The position numbers were made by a program, and so were the translations under genes. A DNA stretch of 64,000 nucleotides, from NCBI RefSeq assembly GCF_963931295.1, contig NZ_OZ007001.1, positions 124,001-188,000 of the forward strand, read 5' to 3'. Every line of letters starts with the position of its first letter. Position 1 is the first letter of the stretch. The stretch comes from an uncultured Mailhella sp. Lineage in GTDB: Bacteria > Desulfobacterota > Desulfovibrionia > Desulfovibrionales > Desulfovibrionaceae. Positions 42,269 to 51,037 of this stretch are shown here, in pieces. Below the pieces are notes generated by a model. The model was not told the origin of the DNA and searched no databases. It was given only the letters and a program-made list of their open reading frames with translations.

Positions 42269-44290
42269 TCAGTCCGCCTGCGCGGGCGGAACGGCGTCTG
42301 CGCGGGGGCGGGACGAGGAACGCCTGTTGAGGGCGGCGGCCGCAAGAATGACGGCGATGCCGATGGCGTCGGTGGAGAGGCCGGGATCGATGGTGAGCAC
42401 TGCGCCTGCGATGAACATGAGGCTCTGGAGCAGGGAACAGGGGCCGAAGAGCCAGCGTTCGAGGCCCACGGCGAGGGCGCAGACGCCGAAGCTTGCGGTG
42501 ATGAAGGCCCACACGGTGGCGAGTCCGGGATTGGAGGAGCTGTAGAGCAGCAGCGGATTGTTGAGGAAGAAGAACGGCAGGATGAAGCCGGAGAGTCCCA
42601 GCCGCACGGCGATGAGGGAGGTTTTGGTTTCGTTGGAGTTGGCGATGCCTGCGGCCACGTAGGACGACATGGCCACCGGCGGCGTGATGTTGGAGAGGCA
42701 GGCGTAGAAGAGGCAGAACATGTGGGCGGACATGGGCTGCACGCCGACGCCGGTAAGCACGGGCACGGCCACGGCCGCAACGATGACGTAGGCCGCAACG
42801 CCGGGCACGCCCATGCCGAGGATGGTGCTCATGACCATGACGAACACGCCGCCGAGATAGAGCTGCCCTTCTCCCACGTACTTGAGCACCTGAAAGCCGA
42901 AGGTGAGACCGAGGCCGGTGAGGGACACGGAACCGATGATGATGCCGATGATGACGCACGAGACGCCCACGCCCACGGCGCCCTTTGCGCCTTCTTCGAG
43001 GGCCTGCAGAATGCGCTTCGGGCCCATGCGGGTTTCCCTGGAGAACCAGGAGGCGACCACGGTGGCCGCAATGGCCATGGCGGCGGCAAAGAGCGGCGTG
43101 TAGCCCATGAACATGACGACCATGAGCACCACGAGAGGAATGATGAGGTGGCCGCGCTTTTTGATGACCACGAGGGCGTCGGGGATGTATTCCTTGGAAA
43201 GGCCCTTGAGGCCCAGCTTTCTGGCCTCGAAGTGAACGGCCATGATGAGGGCGAGATAATAGAGGAAGGCGGGAATGGCCGCGGCGAGCATGACCTTGGT
43301 GTAGCTCACGCCGAGAAATTCCGCCATGATGAAGCCCACCGCGCCCATGATGGGGGGCGCAAACTGGCCGCCGGTGCTGGCCACGGCCTCCACGGCTCCG
43401 GCGAATTCGGCCTTGTAGCCGGTCTTCTTCATCAGCGGAATGGTGATGGCGCCGGTGGTGGCCACGTTGGCGAGGGCGCTGCCGTTGATCATGCCCATGA
43501 GGGCGCTTGCGATGACCGAGACCTTGGCCGGGCCGCCGGCGGTGCGTCCGACTAGGGTGAGGGCCAGGTCGTTGATGAATTCGCTGAATCCGCTGATGCG
43601 CAGAAACGCGCCGAAGAGCACGAAGAGGAACACGTAGGTGGCCGACACGCCGACGCCCACGCCGAGCAGACCCTGACTGCCCCAGAACATGTGATCCATG
43701 ACGCGCGTGAGGGAGAAGCCCACGTGGCCGAACGCGCCGGGCAGATACTTGCCGAGGAAGGTGTAGGCCAGAAACACGAGGGCGAGCGCGGCGAGGTTGG
43801 GCACCACGCGGCGGGCGCATTCAAAGGCCACGAGCACGCCTATGCCCGCCACCACGTAGTCCTGCGTGGTGAACCAGCCGCCGCCCATGGCGATGGCGTC
43901 ATAATGAAGGATGAGATAGCCGAAGGCGTACAGGCTCGCGCACACGCACACGAGATCCCACAGCGTAGGCAGCGCTCTGGTTCTCTTTTCGCGGCGCAGC
44001 GCCGGATACATGAACGAGGCGAGCACCAGCAGAAAGATGATGTGGAACGCGCGCAGCTTCATGGCGTCCATGGTGGCGAACACGGACGCATAAAGCTGAA
44101 ACAGCGAGAACGCCACGCAAATGACCGCCACCACTTTTCCGAACGCGCCGCGGAACTGCCGCGTTCTGGATTCGCTGTCCTTTTCCTCCACCAGCGCCTG
44201 CGCCCTGGCCTGTTCCTCCGCGCTTGCGACGACGTCTCCTGCGTCCGTCGTCACCACGGAGCTCTGATCCAAACTTTTGTCCATCAGCAT
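42269..44290 (-). CDS. TRAP transporter fused permease (second system)
   Basis: 673 residues from the ATG at 44290, which has GGGTG 5 bases upstream; a GTG at 44314 and an ATG at 44284 are alternatives. About 16 or more membrane segments. GAFLRISGFSEFINDLA, GSALANVATTGAITIPLMKK and GMGVPGVAAYVIVAAVAVP are the DctM-like motifs of TAXI-associated fused permeases. Sodium-driven uptake of an organic anion is the family function. First gene of a permease-receptor operon, reversed in order compared with the one at 15.7-18.9 kb. Confidence 0.94.
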   Translation of the reverse strand: MLMDKSLDQSSVVTTDAGDVVASAEEQARAQALVEEKDSESRTRQFRGAFGKVVAVICVAFSLFQLYASVFATMDAMKLRAFHIIFLLVLASFMYPALRREKRTRALPTLWDLVCVCASLYAFGYLILHYDAIAMGGGWFTTQDYVVAGIGVLVAFECARRVVPNLAALALVFLAYTFLGKYLPGAFGHVGFSLTRVMDHMFWGSQGLLGVGVGVSATYVFLFVLFGAFLRISGFSEFINDLALTLVGRTAGGPAKVSVIASALMGMINGSALANVATTGAITIPLMKKTGYKAEFAGAVEAVASTGGQFAPPIMGAVGFIMAEFLGVSYTKVMLAAAIPAFLYYLALIMAVHFEARKLGLKGLSKEYIPDALVVIKKRGHLIIPLVVLMVVMFMGYTPLFAAAMAIAATVVASWFSRETRMGPKRILQALEEGAKGAVGVGVSCVIIGIIIGSVSLTGLGLTFGFQVLKYVGEGQLYLGGVFVMVMSTILGMGVPGVAAYVIVAAVAVPVLTGVGVQPMSAHMFCLFYACLSNITPPVAMSSYVAAGIANSNETKTSLIAVRLGLSGFILPFFFLNNPLLLYSSSNPGLATVWAFITASFGVCALAVGLERWLFGPCSLLQSLMFIAGAVLTIDPGLSTDAIGIAVILAAAALNRRSSSRPRADAVPPAQAD

Positions 44291-44464
44291 ATCACCCGGG
44301 GAAATGTTTAGCACGCGCCGCCCGGCATCGCGGACAGCGCGCCCTTGTTGTCTAACGACCGCGAGGGCGCGCTGTCAAGCAATGTCGGCGCGAAAAGACG
44401 CGCGGCGCAAGGTCTGCCGCCGTTTTTTTTGAAGACGCAACTTTTTTTCGGAAGAGGCAACAAC

Positions 44465-44497
44465 AAAAAAGCCCCCGGCATGAACATGCAGGGGGCT
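44465..44497 (-). terminator. Intrinsic terminator of tRNA-Lys
   Basis: On the minus strand AGCCCCC pairs with GGGGGCT, followed by six T (44465-44470). Confidence 0.85.
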
Positions 44498-44507
44498 GAT
44501 TCGTCAC

Positions 44508-44583
<76 letters not shown>

Positions 44584-44604
44584 AGTGCTCTTAGCGCAGA
44601 AAGA

Positions 44605-44633
44605 GTCATAGACCCAAGGGCATCCTTCGTCAA
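44605..44633 (-). promoter_or_regulatory. Promoter of tRNA-Lys
   Basis: On the minus strand TTGACG (44628-44633), exactly 17 bases, TATGAC (44605-44610). Transcription would begin near 44598, about 15 bases before the mature 5' end. Confidence 0.7.
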
Positions 44634-44677
44634 GAAAAATTTTGCCTTTTTCTGCAAAAAAGTTTAGCTTGCCTCCC

Positions 44678-46726
44678 ATGAAAAGGCTGTTGCGAATGTT
44701 TTCCGTGGTGTGGCTGATTGCGGCCCTGCTTCCCCTGCTCTCTGCCGGAGGCTCTGCCCTTGCGGCCGTCGAACCGCCCTACCGCTTTCTGACCGAATGG
44801 GCCAAGCTCTCCGCCGTGGACGGCAGACAGCTCTCCCCTCCTCTGGATAAGAACACGTCCATGGCCGTGCTGTGGCTTCTGCCCTCCCAGGGCTACCACA
44901 CCTACGCCCACGAAGCCGGAGACGAAGGCATTCCCCTCACCGTGACGGTGCTTGCCGACGGCGAACCGCTTTCCGAGGGCAAGGTGCAGATTCACTACAC
45001 TGCGGGCACGGAAGTTTCGCTGCCGGACGGCGGCAAAAGCCGTCAGCTCTTCAACGCCGCGCCGGTGTTTCTCGTGTTCCGGGAAAGCGAACCGCGCGCC
45101 GTCACGCTGGACATTTCCCTGCTCGCCTGTTCCGATCAGCACTGCCAGCCCGTGCACACGCGCATTCTTCTGCCCACCGCGCCGCCGGAACTGGCCAACG
45201 CGGCGCAGCAGTCGTGGTTTGAAACATTTCTTGCGAGCAAGGCCTGCTGCGGAGAAAATTCCGTGCCGCCCGAAGTGCCCGCCGTGGCCGAGCCGCCGGA
45301 AAACAACGCCTCCCTGAGGCACGCCAACCTTCTGCCCGACGCTCCCACTTCGGTGTTCAAGCGCCGTTCCGAGCGCATTCTTGCGCCCGCGGTCACGGCT
45401 CCCGCCGCCGTGCCCGTGCCCGGAGCCCGGGCCGCCGCGCAGGGCTACGACTTTGCGCCCCAGCACCTTGAAGGCAGCTTCCAGATCGACGGCTGGTTCC
45501 GCGCCGTGGGCCTGGGCCTGCTCGCCGGACTCATTCTGAACTTCATGCCCTGCGTGCTTCCCGTGCTCACCATGAAGTTTTCCATTCTGCTCGACGCGGA
45601 AGAGGACTTTGAAAAAAGACGACGCAGCATCCGCGAGCACACGCTGTTCTTCGCCGCGGGCATTGTGACGTGGTTCGCCATTCTGGCGCTGCTTTCGGGC
45701 GTGACCGGCATGTTGTGGGGGCAGCTCTTCCAGAGCAGCGAAGTCATTTTCCTCATGCTGCTCATCGTGTTCAGCATGGGCCTTTCCATGTTCGACGTGT
45801 TTCATCTGCCGGTGCTCGATCTGCAGAGTCATCACAGTTCTTCGCCGCGCATGCAGGCCTTCAGCACCGGCATGTTCACCACGCTGCTTGCCACGCCGTG
45901 CAGCGGACCTCTGCTCGGCGGCGTGCTGGCCTGGGGCATCACCAAGCCTCTGCCCGTGCTCATGACCATCTTTGCGGCCACGGGCGTGGGCATGGCCGCG
46001 CCCTACGTGGTGCTGGCCTGCTACCCGCGGCTCATCCGTTTTCTTCCGCGGCCCGGCGCGTGGTTCAGCGTGCTTGAGCGCGTGCTCGGCTTCCTGCTCA
46101 TGGGCACGGCCATCTATCTGTTCTCGCTGCTGCCCCCGTCATTGCACGTCAAAACGCTCATCACCCTGCTCGTGGCCGCCACCACGGCCTGGATCTGGGG
46201 CCGATGGGGCAGTCTACGCGGCTCCGTCACCCGGCGCATGTTCCTGGGGGCCTTCGCCTTCGGCGCCATTCTGCTTTCCGGCTTCTGGGCCTTCCTGCCC
46301 GCACAGAAGGAAATCGTGCCCTGGGTGGAATTCTCGGAAGAGGACTTCCGCGCCAGTCTGGGCAAAAAAGCCATGATCGTGGAATTTACGGCCGACTGGT
46401 GTCCGACCTGCAAGGTGCTGGAACGCACCACGCTTGCCGCGCCCAATCTGCTGCCCATTCTGGATCAGTACTCGCTCACCGCCGTCAAGGTGGACATGAC
46501 CTTCAAGAACAACGCGCATCAGGAGCTGCTCAAGGCGCTCAACAGCGCCAGCATTCCCATGCTGGCCGTGTTCCCGGAAGGGGAAGGCGCCTCCCGGCCC
46601 GTAGTTCTGCGCGACATCTACACCACCACCGATCTGCACCTCGCCCTGCGGCAGGCCAAGATTCCGCACAAGCGCATGGTGGAAATGCTCAACCCCGTGA
46701 AACTCCTTACCGAACCCAGGGAATAG
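44678..46726 (+). CDS. dsbD: Thiol:disulfide interchange protein DsbD
   Basis: 682 residues. The ATG at 44678 begins MKRLLRMFSVVWLIAALLPLLSAGGSALA, a clear signal peptide given here only by position (residues 1-28); an upstream TTG is not needed. The periplasmic DsbD-alpha-type domain spans about 30-180. An eight-helix CcdA-like core has FMPCVLP (about 290) and ATPCSGPLLGG (about 406). A C-terminal thioredoxin domain has CPTC at about 574-577. All three cysteine pairs expected for electron transfer from thioredoxin across the membrane are present. The ribosome site is weak. A small acidic protein gene follows after 38 bases. Confidence 0.94.
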   Translation: MKRLLRMFSVVWLIAALLPLLSAGGSALAAVEPPYRFLTEWAKLSAVDGRQLSPPLDKNTSMAVLWLLPSQGYHTYAHEAGDEGIPLTVTVLADGEPLSEGKVQIHYTAGTEVSLPDGGKSRQLFNAAPVFLVFRESEPRAVTLDISLLACSDQHCQPVHTRILLPTAPPELANAAQQSWFETFLASKACCGENSVPPEVPAVAEPPENNASLRHANLLPDAPTSVFKRRSERILAPAVTAPAAVPVPGARAAAQGYDFAPQHLEGSFQIDGWFRAVGLGLLAGLILNFMPCVLPVLTMKFSILLDAEEDFEKRRRSIREHTLFFAAGIVTWFAILALLSGVTGMLWGQLFQSSEVIFLMLLIVFSMGLSMFDVFHLPVLDLQSHHSSSPRMQAFSTGMFTTLLATPCSGPLLGGVLAWGITKPLPVLMTIFAATGVGMAAPYVVLACYPRLIRFLPRPGAWFSVLERVLGFLLMGTAIYLFSLLPPSLHVKTLITLLVAATTAWIWGRWGSLRGSVTRRMFLGAFAFGAILLSGFWAFLPAQKEIVPWVEFSEEDFRASLGKKAMIVEFTADWCPTCKVLERTTLAAPNLLPILDQYSLTAVKVDMTFKNNAHQELLKALNSASIPMLAVFPEGEGASRPVVLRDIYTTTDLHLALRQAKIPHKRMVEMLNPVKLLTEPRE

Positions 46727-46764
46727 GCGCGCCCTGTTCCGCAAACCAAGAACACAGGTTTTCT

Positions 46765-47118
46765 ATGAACACGATCAAGACCCTTCCTGAATTCGCCACC
46801 CTTTCCGAACTGGAAGTCAACGCCGCTCTCGACGCCTACGACGACTCCGTGGAAGAAGAACATTCCAGCTGCGGCGGCGGAGAAGAAAACACTCCCACCA
46901 CCGAAAGCCCCATCGTGACCGAAGTGTTCCGCCTCATTCACGCCTACACCGACCGCATGAACACCCTCATTGTGGAAGCCAAGGCGCAGAACAGGGAAAT
47001 TTCGGAAAACTTCCTTGCCGACATGTTCTCCTTTGAACCGGAAGCGCCCATCGAACGCATCGCCTTCGACTTCGTGACCGACGCCATGCTCGACGAAGAC
47101 GACGACGAACAGGCGTAA
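46765..47118 (+). CDS. Small acidic protein of unknown function
   Basis: 117 residues, strongly acidic, ending in DEDDDEQA. The ATG follows ACAGG by about 8 bases. Residues 30-45 contain an Asp/Glu-rich run with CGGGEE, then two predicted helices (PIVTEVFRLIHAYTDRMNTL and IERIAFDFVTDAML). No family recognised. It follows dsbD by 38 bases and is closed by a strong terminator, so it is probably co-transcribed with dsbD. No signal peptide, so presumably cytoplasmic. Confidence 0.75.
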   Translation: MNTIKTLPEFATLSELEVNAALDAYDDSVEEEHSSCGGGEENTPTTESPIVTEVFRLIHAYTDRMNTLIVEAKAQNREISENFLADMFSFEPEAPIERIAFDFVTDAMLDEDDDEQA

Positions 47119-47149
47119 CCCTCACGCAAAAAAACGATTCCGACGCCAG

Positions 47150-47186
47150 GCGCGGCAGAAGGTCAGCTTTCTGCCGCGCTTTTTTT
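47150..47186 (+). terminator. Intrinsic terminator of the dsbD operon
   Basis: GCGCGGCAGAA (47150-47160) pairs with TTCTGCCGCGC (47169-47179), then seven T. Confidence 0.93.
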
Positions 47187-47439
47187 GCGCCCACCGCCGC
47201 CCTTCTCAAACGCGTTCGCACTCTTTTTTCGCCTCGCCCTGCGCCTCGGCCCGCCTTCATCCTTCAACGCCCTGCCGCGCACCCCGCCCGGAGACGCCCC
47301 GCGCTATCCCACACTCCTGCGCGCCCTTCCCTCGCCCGCTCTCCTCTGCGGCGTTGCGCCCCCGCTCCGGGCCGAACAGCCTCAAGTTCCCTCCGACCAT
47401 CCGCTTCTCCTGCACGCCGGACGGCTTCCGCGCCGCCGC
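47187..47439. other. Non-coding spacer between convergent terminators
   Basis: About 250 b of C-rich sequence with no gene seen. Confidence 0.45.
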
Positions 47440-47478
47440 AAAAAAAAACATCCGCCCGGAACGTGTTCCGAACGGATG
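47440..47478 (-). terminator. Intrinsic terminator of the 2-hydroxyacid dehydrogenase gene
   Basis: On the minus strand CATCCG pairs with CGGATG, with an inner CGGAAC/GTTCCG stem, followed by eight or nine T. It begins about 93 bases after the stop codon. Confidence 0.88.
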
Positions 47479-47570
47479 CCGCTTGAGATATGTCGTTCAC
47501 CTCCGACGGCGCAAGGCCTCAGAGCCTGTACGAAGCATGCCGGAAGCGCTTGCGCAAGCTTCCCGGCGAG

Positions 47571-48560
47571 TCAGCGCTGCGCCTTTGCCTTCAGCCATTC
47601 GCGGTTCACCACGTTCTGCGGATTCCCCTCCTTGAAGCGGCGGATGTTCTCCAGCGTGATGGAAATGATGTTGCGCCGCGCGCCGTCGGTCATCCAGGCG
47701 ATGTGAGGCGTGATGAGCGAATGCGGCGCAGACAGCAGCGGATCGTCTTCCGACGGCGGCTCGCTCTCCAGAACGTCCGCGCCGAAGCCGCCGAGCCTGC
47801 CCTCGCGCAGGGCTTCGGCCACGTCCGCGCCGCGCACCACCGGCCCGCGCGCCGTATTGATGATGATCGAACCCGGCTTCATCAGATTCAGAGTCTCGCG
47901 GCACACGAGTCCGCGCGTCTCCTCCGTGAGCGGACAGTGCAGGGAAAGCACGTCCGAGCGGCGGAACAGTTCCTCGCGCGACACGAATTCAAAAGGCTCA
48001 TAGCCCGGCGCAGGCACAGGCCGATGCGCGCAGGCCAGCACCTTCATGCCGAAGGCGTGCCCTATATCCGCCACGCGCCTGCCCAGATTGCCGAAGCCGA
48101 AAATGCCCAGCGTCCTGCCCGTGAGTTCCACCTGCGGCGTGAGCGCGTAGCAGAAATCCTCGCTGCGGGCCCAGTCGCCGCGGCGCACGCTCGCGTCGTG
48201 CAGCGCCGTGTGCCGACACAGTTCCAGAAGCAGCGCAAACACATGCTGCGCCACGGCGTCCGTGCCGTAGGCGGGCGTGTTGCACACCGGTATGCCCCGC
48301 TCCCCGGCCGCCTGAAGATCCACAATGTTCGTGCCCGCGGCGGTCACGGCTATGCAGCGAAGCGTCGGCAGCGCGTCCATGAGCGCGGCGTCCACCACAG
48401 CCTTGTTCACCACCAGAATTTCCGCTCCGGCAAAGCGTTTTGCCACAAGGTCCGCCGGCGTGCGGTCGTACACGGTCCAGTTGTCCGCGCCGTCGGCCAG
48501 AGGCCACGGCTCTTCCATGCCCGCGCGCAGCGTATATCCGTCAAGCACCACAATATTCAT
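47571..48560 (-). CDS. D-isomer-specific 2-hydroxyacid dehydrogenase
   Basis: 329 residues. The ATG at 48560 follows GGGAGG. The NAD loop GIFGFGNLGRRVADI (about 150-164) and the catalytic motifs are in order: the Arg in NTARGPVVRG, the Glu in the LESEPP region, and His in TPHIAWMT. Closest in general look to glycerate or hydroxypyruvate reductases (HprA-like), reducing a 2-oxo acid with NADH. Exact substrate not readable. Monocistronic, divergent from the DUF815 ATPase gene. Confidence 0.92.
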   Translation of the reverse strand: MNIVVLDGYTLRAGMEEPWPLADGADNWTVYDRTPADLVAKRFAGAEILVVNKAVVDAALMDALPTLRCIAVTAAGTNIVDLQAAGERGIPVCNTPAYGTDAVAQHVFALLLELCRHTALHDASVRRGDWARSEDFCYALTPQVELTGRTLGIFGFGNLGRRVADIGHAFGMKVLACAHRPVPAPGYEPFEFVSREELFRRSDVLSLHCPLTEETRGLVCRETLNLMKPGSIIINTARGPVVRGADVAEALREGRLGGFGADVLESEPPSEDDPLLSAPHSLITPHIAWMTDGARRNIISITLENIRRFKEGNPQNVVNREWLKAKAQR

Positions 48561-48711
48561 GTTTCCTCCCCGGCGCACTGAGCCGCCGTTTCCTCTTCTG
48601 CTTGTGCCACAGCCGCAGGCACAGTGCAAGTGTTCCGCAAAAAAACGTTCCCACCCCTCGCCGCGACTTCAAAAAAGACGCCCCGCCCCCTGATTCCGCC
48701 GCCGAACGCTC

Positions 48712-48740
48712 TTGCATCACGCCACGCCCTGCCCTATACT
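48712..48740 (+). promoter_or_regulatory. Promoter of the DUF815 ATPase gene
   Basis: TTGCAT (48712-48717), exactly 17 bases, TATACT (48735-48740), 29 bases before the ATG. It is one of the best sigma-70 matches in the window. Confidence 0.7.
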
Positions 48741-48769
48741 TGCCGAAAATTTTCAAAGGTGATCTTTCC

Positions 48770-49957
48770 ATGAATTCCCAGCCTCTTTCCAGCATCCAGC
48801 TGCGCAGTCTCGTTGTTTTCCGCAACATCCTTTCCGATCCCGTCGTCTCCCGGCTCCAGACGCTGCTCGACGCCGACGTTTCCGACACCGCCGCCTGCGT
48901 CAACGCCTACTGCGACTTCGCCGCCGCCCTCTTCGCTCACGGCGACGATCTGAGCACCTATCTGCTGAACCTCATCATGGAAGACGAGAACATCTACATG
49001 CTGCAAAGCTGCGGCAGCACGCCCGTGTCCCCCTTCCTTTCCGAATGCCTCGCCCACGAACTCGAATTTCTGCAGTCCCTCGGCGCGTTCGACGGCTCCG
49101 CCATCCGCGAGTCCCTCGACTTCTCCGGCTTCCTGCCCCGCTGGAAGAACAGCAATCCCGACTTCGCCTCGGCCTATCATGAACGCATCGCCACCATTCA
49201 CGCCAGAGGCTACGGCATGTTTGCCCAGTACCGCATGTTCATCGTGAAGGACGGCCAGCTCGTGCCCGTGCGTCATCCCGATCCGCAGACTCTGGAACAG
49301 CTTCCCGGCTACGAACTCGAACGTTCCAAGGTCATCGCCAACACCGAAGCCCTTCTTGCCGGGCAGCCCGCCAACAACGTTCTGCTCTACGGCGACGCGG
49401 GCACGGGCAAGAGCAGCACGGTGAAGGCCATCGTGAACGCCTACTGGGACAAGGGCCTGCGCCTCGTGGAAGTGAAAAAGAATCAGCTCTATCAGATTCC
49501 GGACATCACCGAAGCGCTGTCCCGCAATCCGCTCAAGTTCATCCTGTTCATCGACGATCTGAGCTTCAGCAGCAACGACAACGACTTCGCCGCCCTTAAA
49601 GCGATACTTGAAGGAAGCGTGAACGGACACAGCGGCAACTTTGTGGTGTACGCCACCAGCAACCGCCGTCACCTCATCAAGGAAAGCTGGGAAGACCGCT
49701 CCGGCAGCGATCTGCACGAAAGCGACACCAGACAGGAACTCATGTCGCTTTCCGCGCGCTTCGGCCTCACCATCACCTTCTTCCGGCCCGACAAGGAACG
49801 CTATCTCGACATCGTTCACAAGCTGGCCGCCCAGTACGGCATCAACATGCCGCAGGAACAGCTCGACATCCGCGCCGAAGCCCACGCCACCCGCAACGGC
49901 GGCCGCAGCCCGCGCGTAGCCAAGCAGTTCATCGAGCTCACCAAGTCCGGCATCTGA
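48770..49957 (+). CDS. AAA-type ATP-binding protein, DUF815 family
   Basis: 395 residues. An N-terminal helical region of about 195 residues precedes the ATPase. NNVLLYGDAGTGKSSTVKA (about 203-221) is Walker A, FILFIDDLSF (about 260-269) Walker B, and VYATSNRRHLIKE sensor 1. This order and the ATSNRRHL motif are typical of DUF815 (COG2607). The biological role of the family is not established. The ATG at 48770 has AAAGGTGAT upstream. Monocistronic, with its own strong promoter and terminator. Confidence 0.9.
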   Translation: MNSQPLSSIQLRSLVVFRNILSDPVVSRLQTLLDADVSDTAACVNAYCDFAAALFAHGDDLSTYLLNLIMEDENIYMLQSCGSTPVSPFLSECLAHELEFLQSLGAFDGSAIRESLDFSGFLPRWKNSNPDFASAYHERIATIHARGYGMFAQYRMFIVKDGQLVPVRHPDPQTLEQLPGYELERSKVIANTEALLAGQPANNVLLYGDAGTGKSSTVKAIVNAYWDKGLRLVEVKKNQLYQIPDITEALSRNPLKFILFIDDLSFSSNDNDFAALKAILEGSVNGHSGNFVVYATSNRRHLIKESWEDRSGSDLHESDTRQELMSLSARFGLTITFFRPDKERYLDIVHKLAAQYGINMPQEQLDIRAEAHATRNGGRSPRVAKQFIELTKSGI

Positions 49958-49979
49958 CGCAAAAAACTCGGAAAACACG

Positions 49980-50006
49980 ATGCCGGGGGCTTTTCCCCGG
50001 CATTTC
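49980..50006 (+). terminator. Intrinsic terminator of the DUF815 gene
   Basis: ATGCCGGGG (49980-49988) pairs with CCCCGGCAT (49995-50003), then a short T-run. Confidence 0.7.
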
Positions 50007-50077
50007 CGGGCTCCGGCCCTTCCTTCAGCCTTTCGGCGCGGCTGATCCGATCACGCGCCGCGCCTTGCGAGGATCTC

Positions 50078-50359
50078 ATGAAACGCGCCGCTCTTCTTTC
50101 GTGTCTCGCCCTGCTGCTTGCTTCGTGCAGCACCAGCACCACCAGCAACGTCGTCTCCTATGACGCCCAGGGGCGGGAAGTTTCCAGCACGACCACCAGC
50201 CAGACCACCAACGACACCGCCGTCAAGGCCCGTGAGCTGGGCCGCGAAGTGAAGGAAGACGTCATCTCCGGCTACGAATGGACCAGAGACAAAACCATTG
50301 AGGGCTATCACTGGGTGAAGGAAAAGGCGCAGTCCCGCGAAAGCGCGCCGAAAAAGTAA
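50078..50359 (+). CDS. Small lipoprotein of unknown function
   Basis: 93 residues, ATG behind GCGAGGA. A lipoprotein signal peptide ends in LLLASC, with the lipid-bearing Cys at residue 17. The mature part is Ser/Thr-rich, then a charged helix (KARELGREVKEDVISGYEW) and a Lys-rich tail. It is probably anchored in the outer or inner membrane facing the periplasm. No known family recognised. It is followed at a distance by a terminator. Confidence 0.8.
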   Translation: MKRAALLSCLALLLASCSTSTTSNVVSYDAQGREVSSTTTSQTTNDTAVKARELGREVKEDVISGYEWTRDKTIEGYHWVKEKAQSRESAPKK

Positions 50360-50546
50360 CGCAGCCGAGAGAAACACGGCAGCGCTCCCACTGCGCTCCG
50401 GCTGTCCGGCCTGCCGGAAAACGGTTTCAGCGACACCGGCAGCGATTCCCCGCACGAAGCCTTCGCTTCCGCCGCGCCGCACGCTTCCGGCTGCCGCGAG
50501 TGTTCCGCGAAACGCTCCGATGACGCAAGACGTCAGGATTTTCAGC

Positions 50547-50583
50547 AGAGGCCCGTCCTTTTTTCAGGATGCGGCCTCTTTTT
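50547..50583 (+). terminator. Intrinsic terminator downstream of the lipoprotein gene
   Basis: GAGGCC..GTCCT pairs with AGGAT.CGGCCTC (50548-50578), then five T. It is about 190 bases after the lipoprotein stop; the interval holds no gene. Confidence 0.75.
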
Positions 50584-51037
50584 CGTGCGAGCGCCGACGC
50601 TGCGTCCCGTGAGGCTCCACACCTTCCCTGGCGCAAGCCTGAGGTTTCGCGGCATCGGAAACGCTTCCCCCGCGAAAAAAGCCTCCTCTTTTCGCGCATC
50701 ACGGCCCGTCAAGCGAAGGAGGACGCAACACAACGCAGGGCGGCCGCCATCGTGACCCGCGCGGCGGACATCGGCATGTCGCCGCGGGAAAACATACTGC
50801 CTCCGCCGCTGCCGCCGCCTGCCCCGGCCCCGCGATGTCGCCGGGGCCGCAGAAAGGAGAGCCGCTTTTCCCGCCCCGCCGCCGCATCCCGGCATCGTGC
50901 CTCGTCAAACGGCAGAAAGGTTGACGCGGTCATGGCTCTTGAGGCCGCCCGTGCTTTGAGCACCGCTTCGGGCAATGCTCGATCAACGCTCGGGCAAGAT
51001 TCAGACGACGCTCAGGCAAGGACCGAAGGTCGGCCCC
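50584..51037. other. Non-coding spacer, about 450 b
   Basis: Between the lipoprotein terminator and the convergent dynamin-like gene. Open frames are Arg-rich shadows without ribosome sites. Around 50940-51030 there is a run of words like CGGGCAATGCTC and CTCGGGCAAG, weakly repetitive. No terminator for the dynamin gene was found. Confidence 0.4.

Noticed and set aside
41235..43820. An 861-codon frame seeming to fuse an Arg/His-rich region to the TAXI receptor
   Set aside because: The first two-thirds is the wrong frame of the permease gene; the receptor has its own ATG, signal peptide and ribosome site at 42206.
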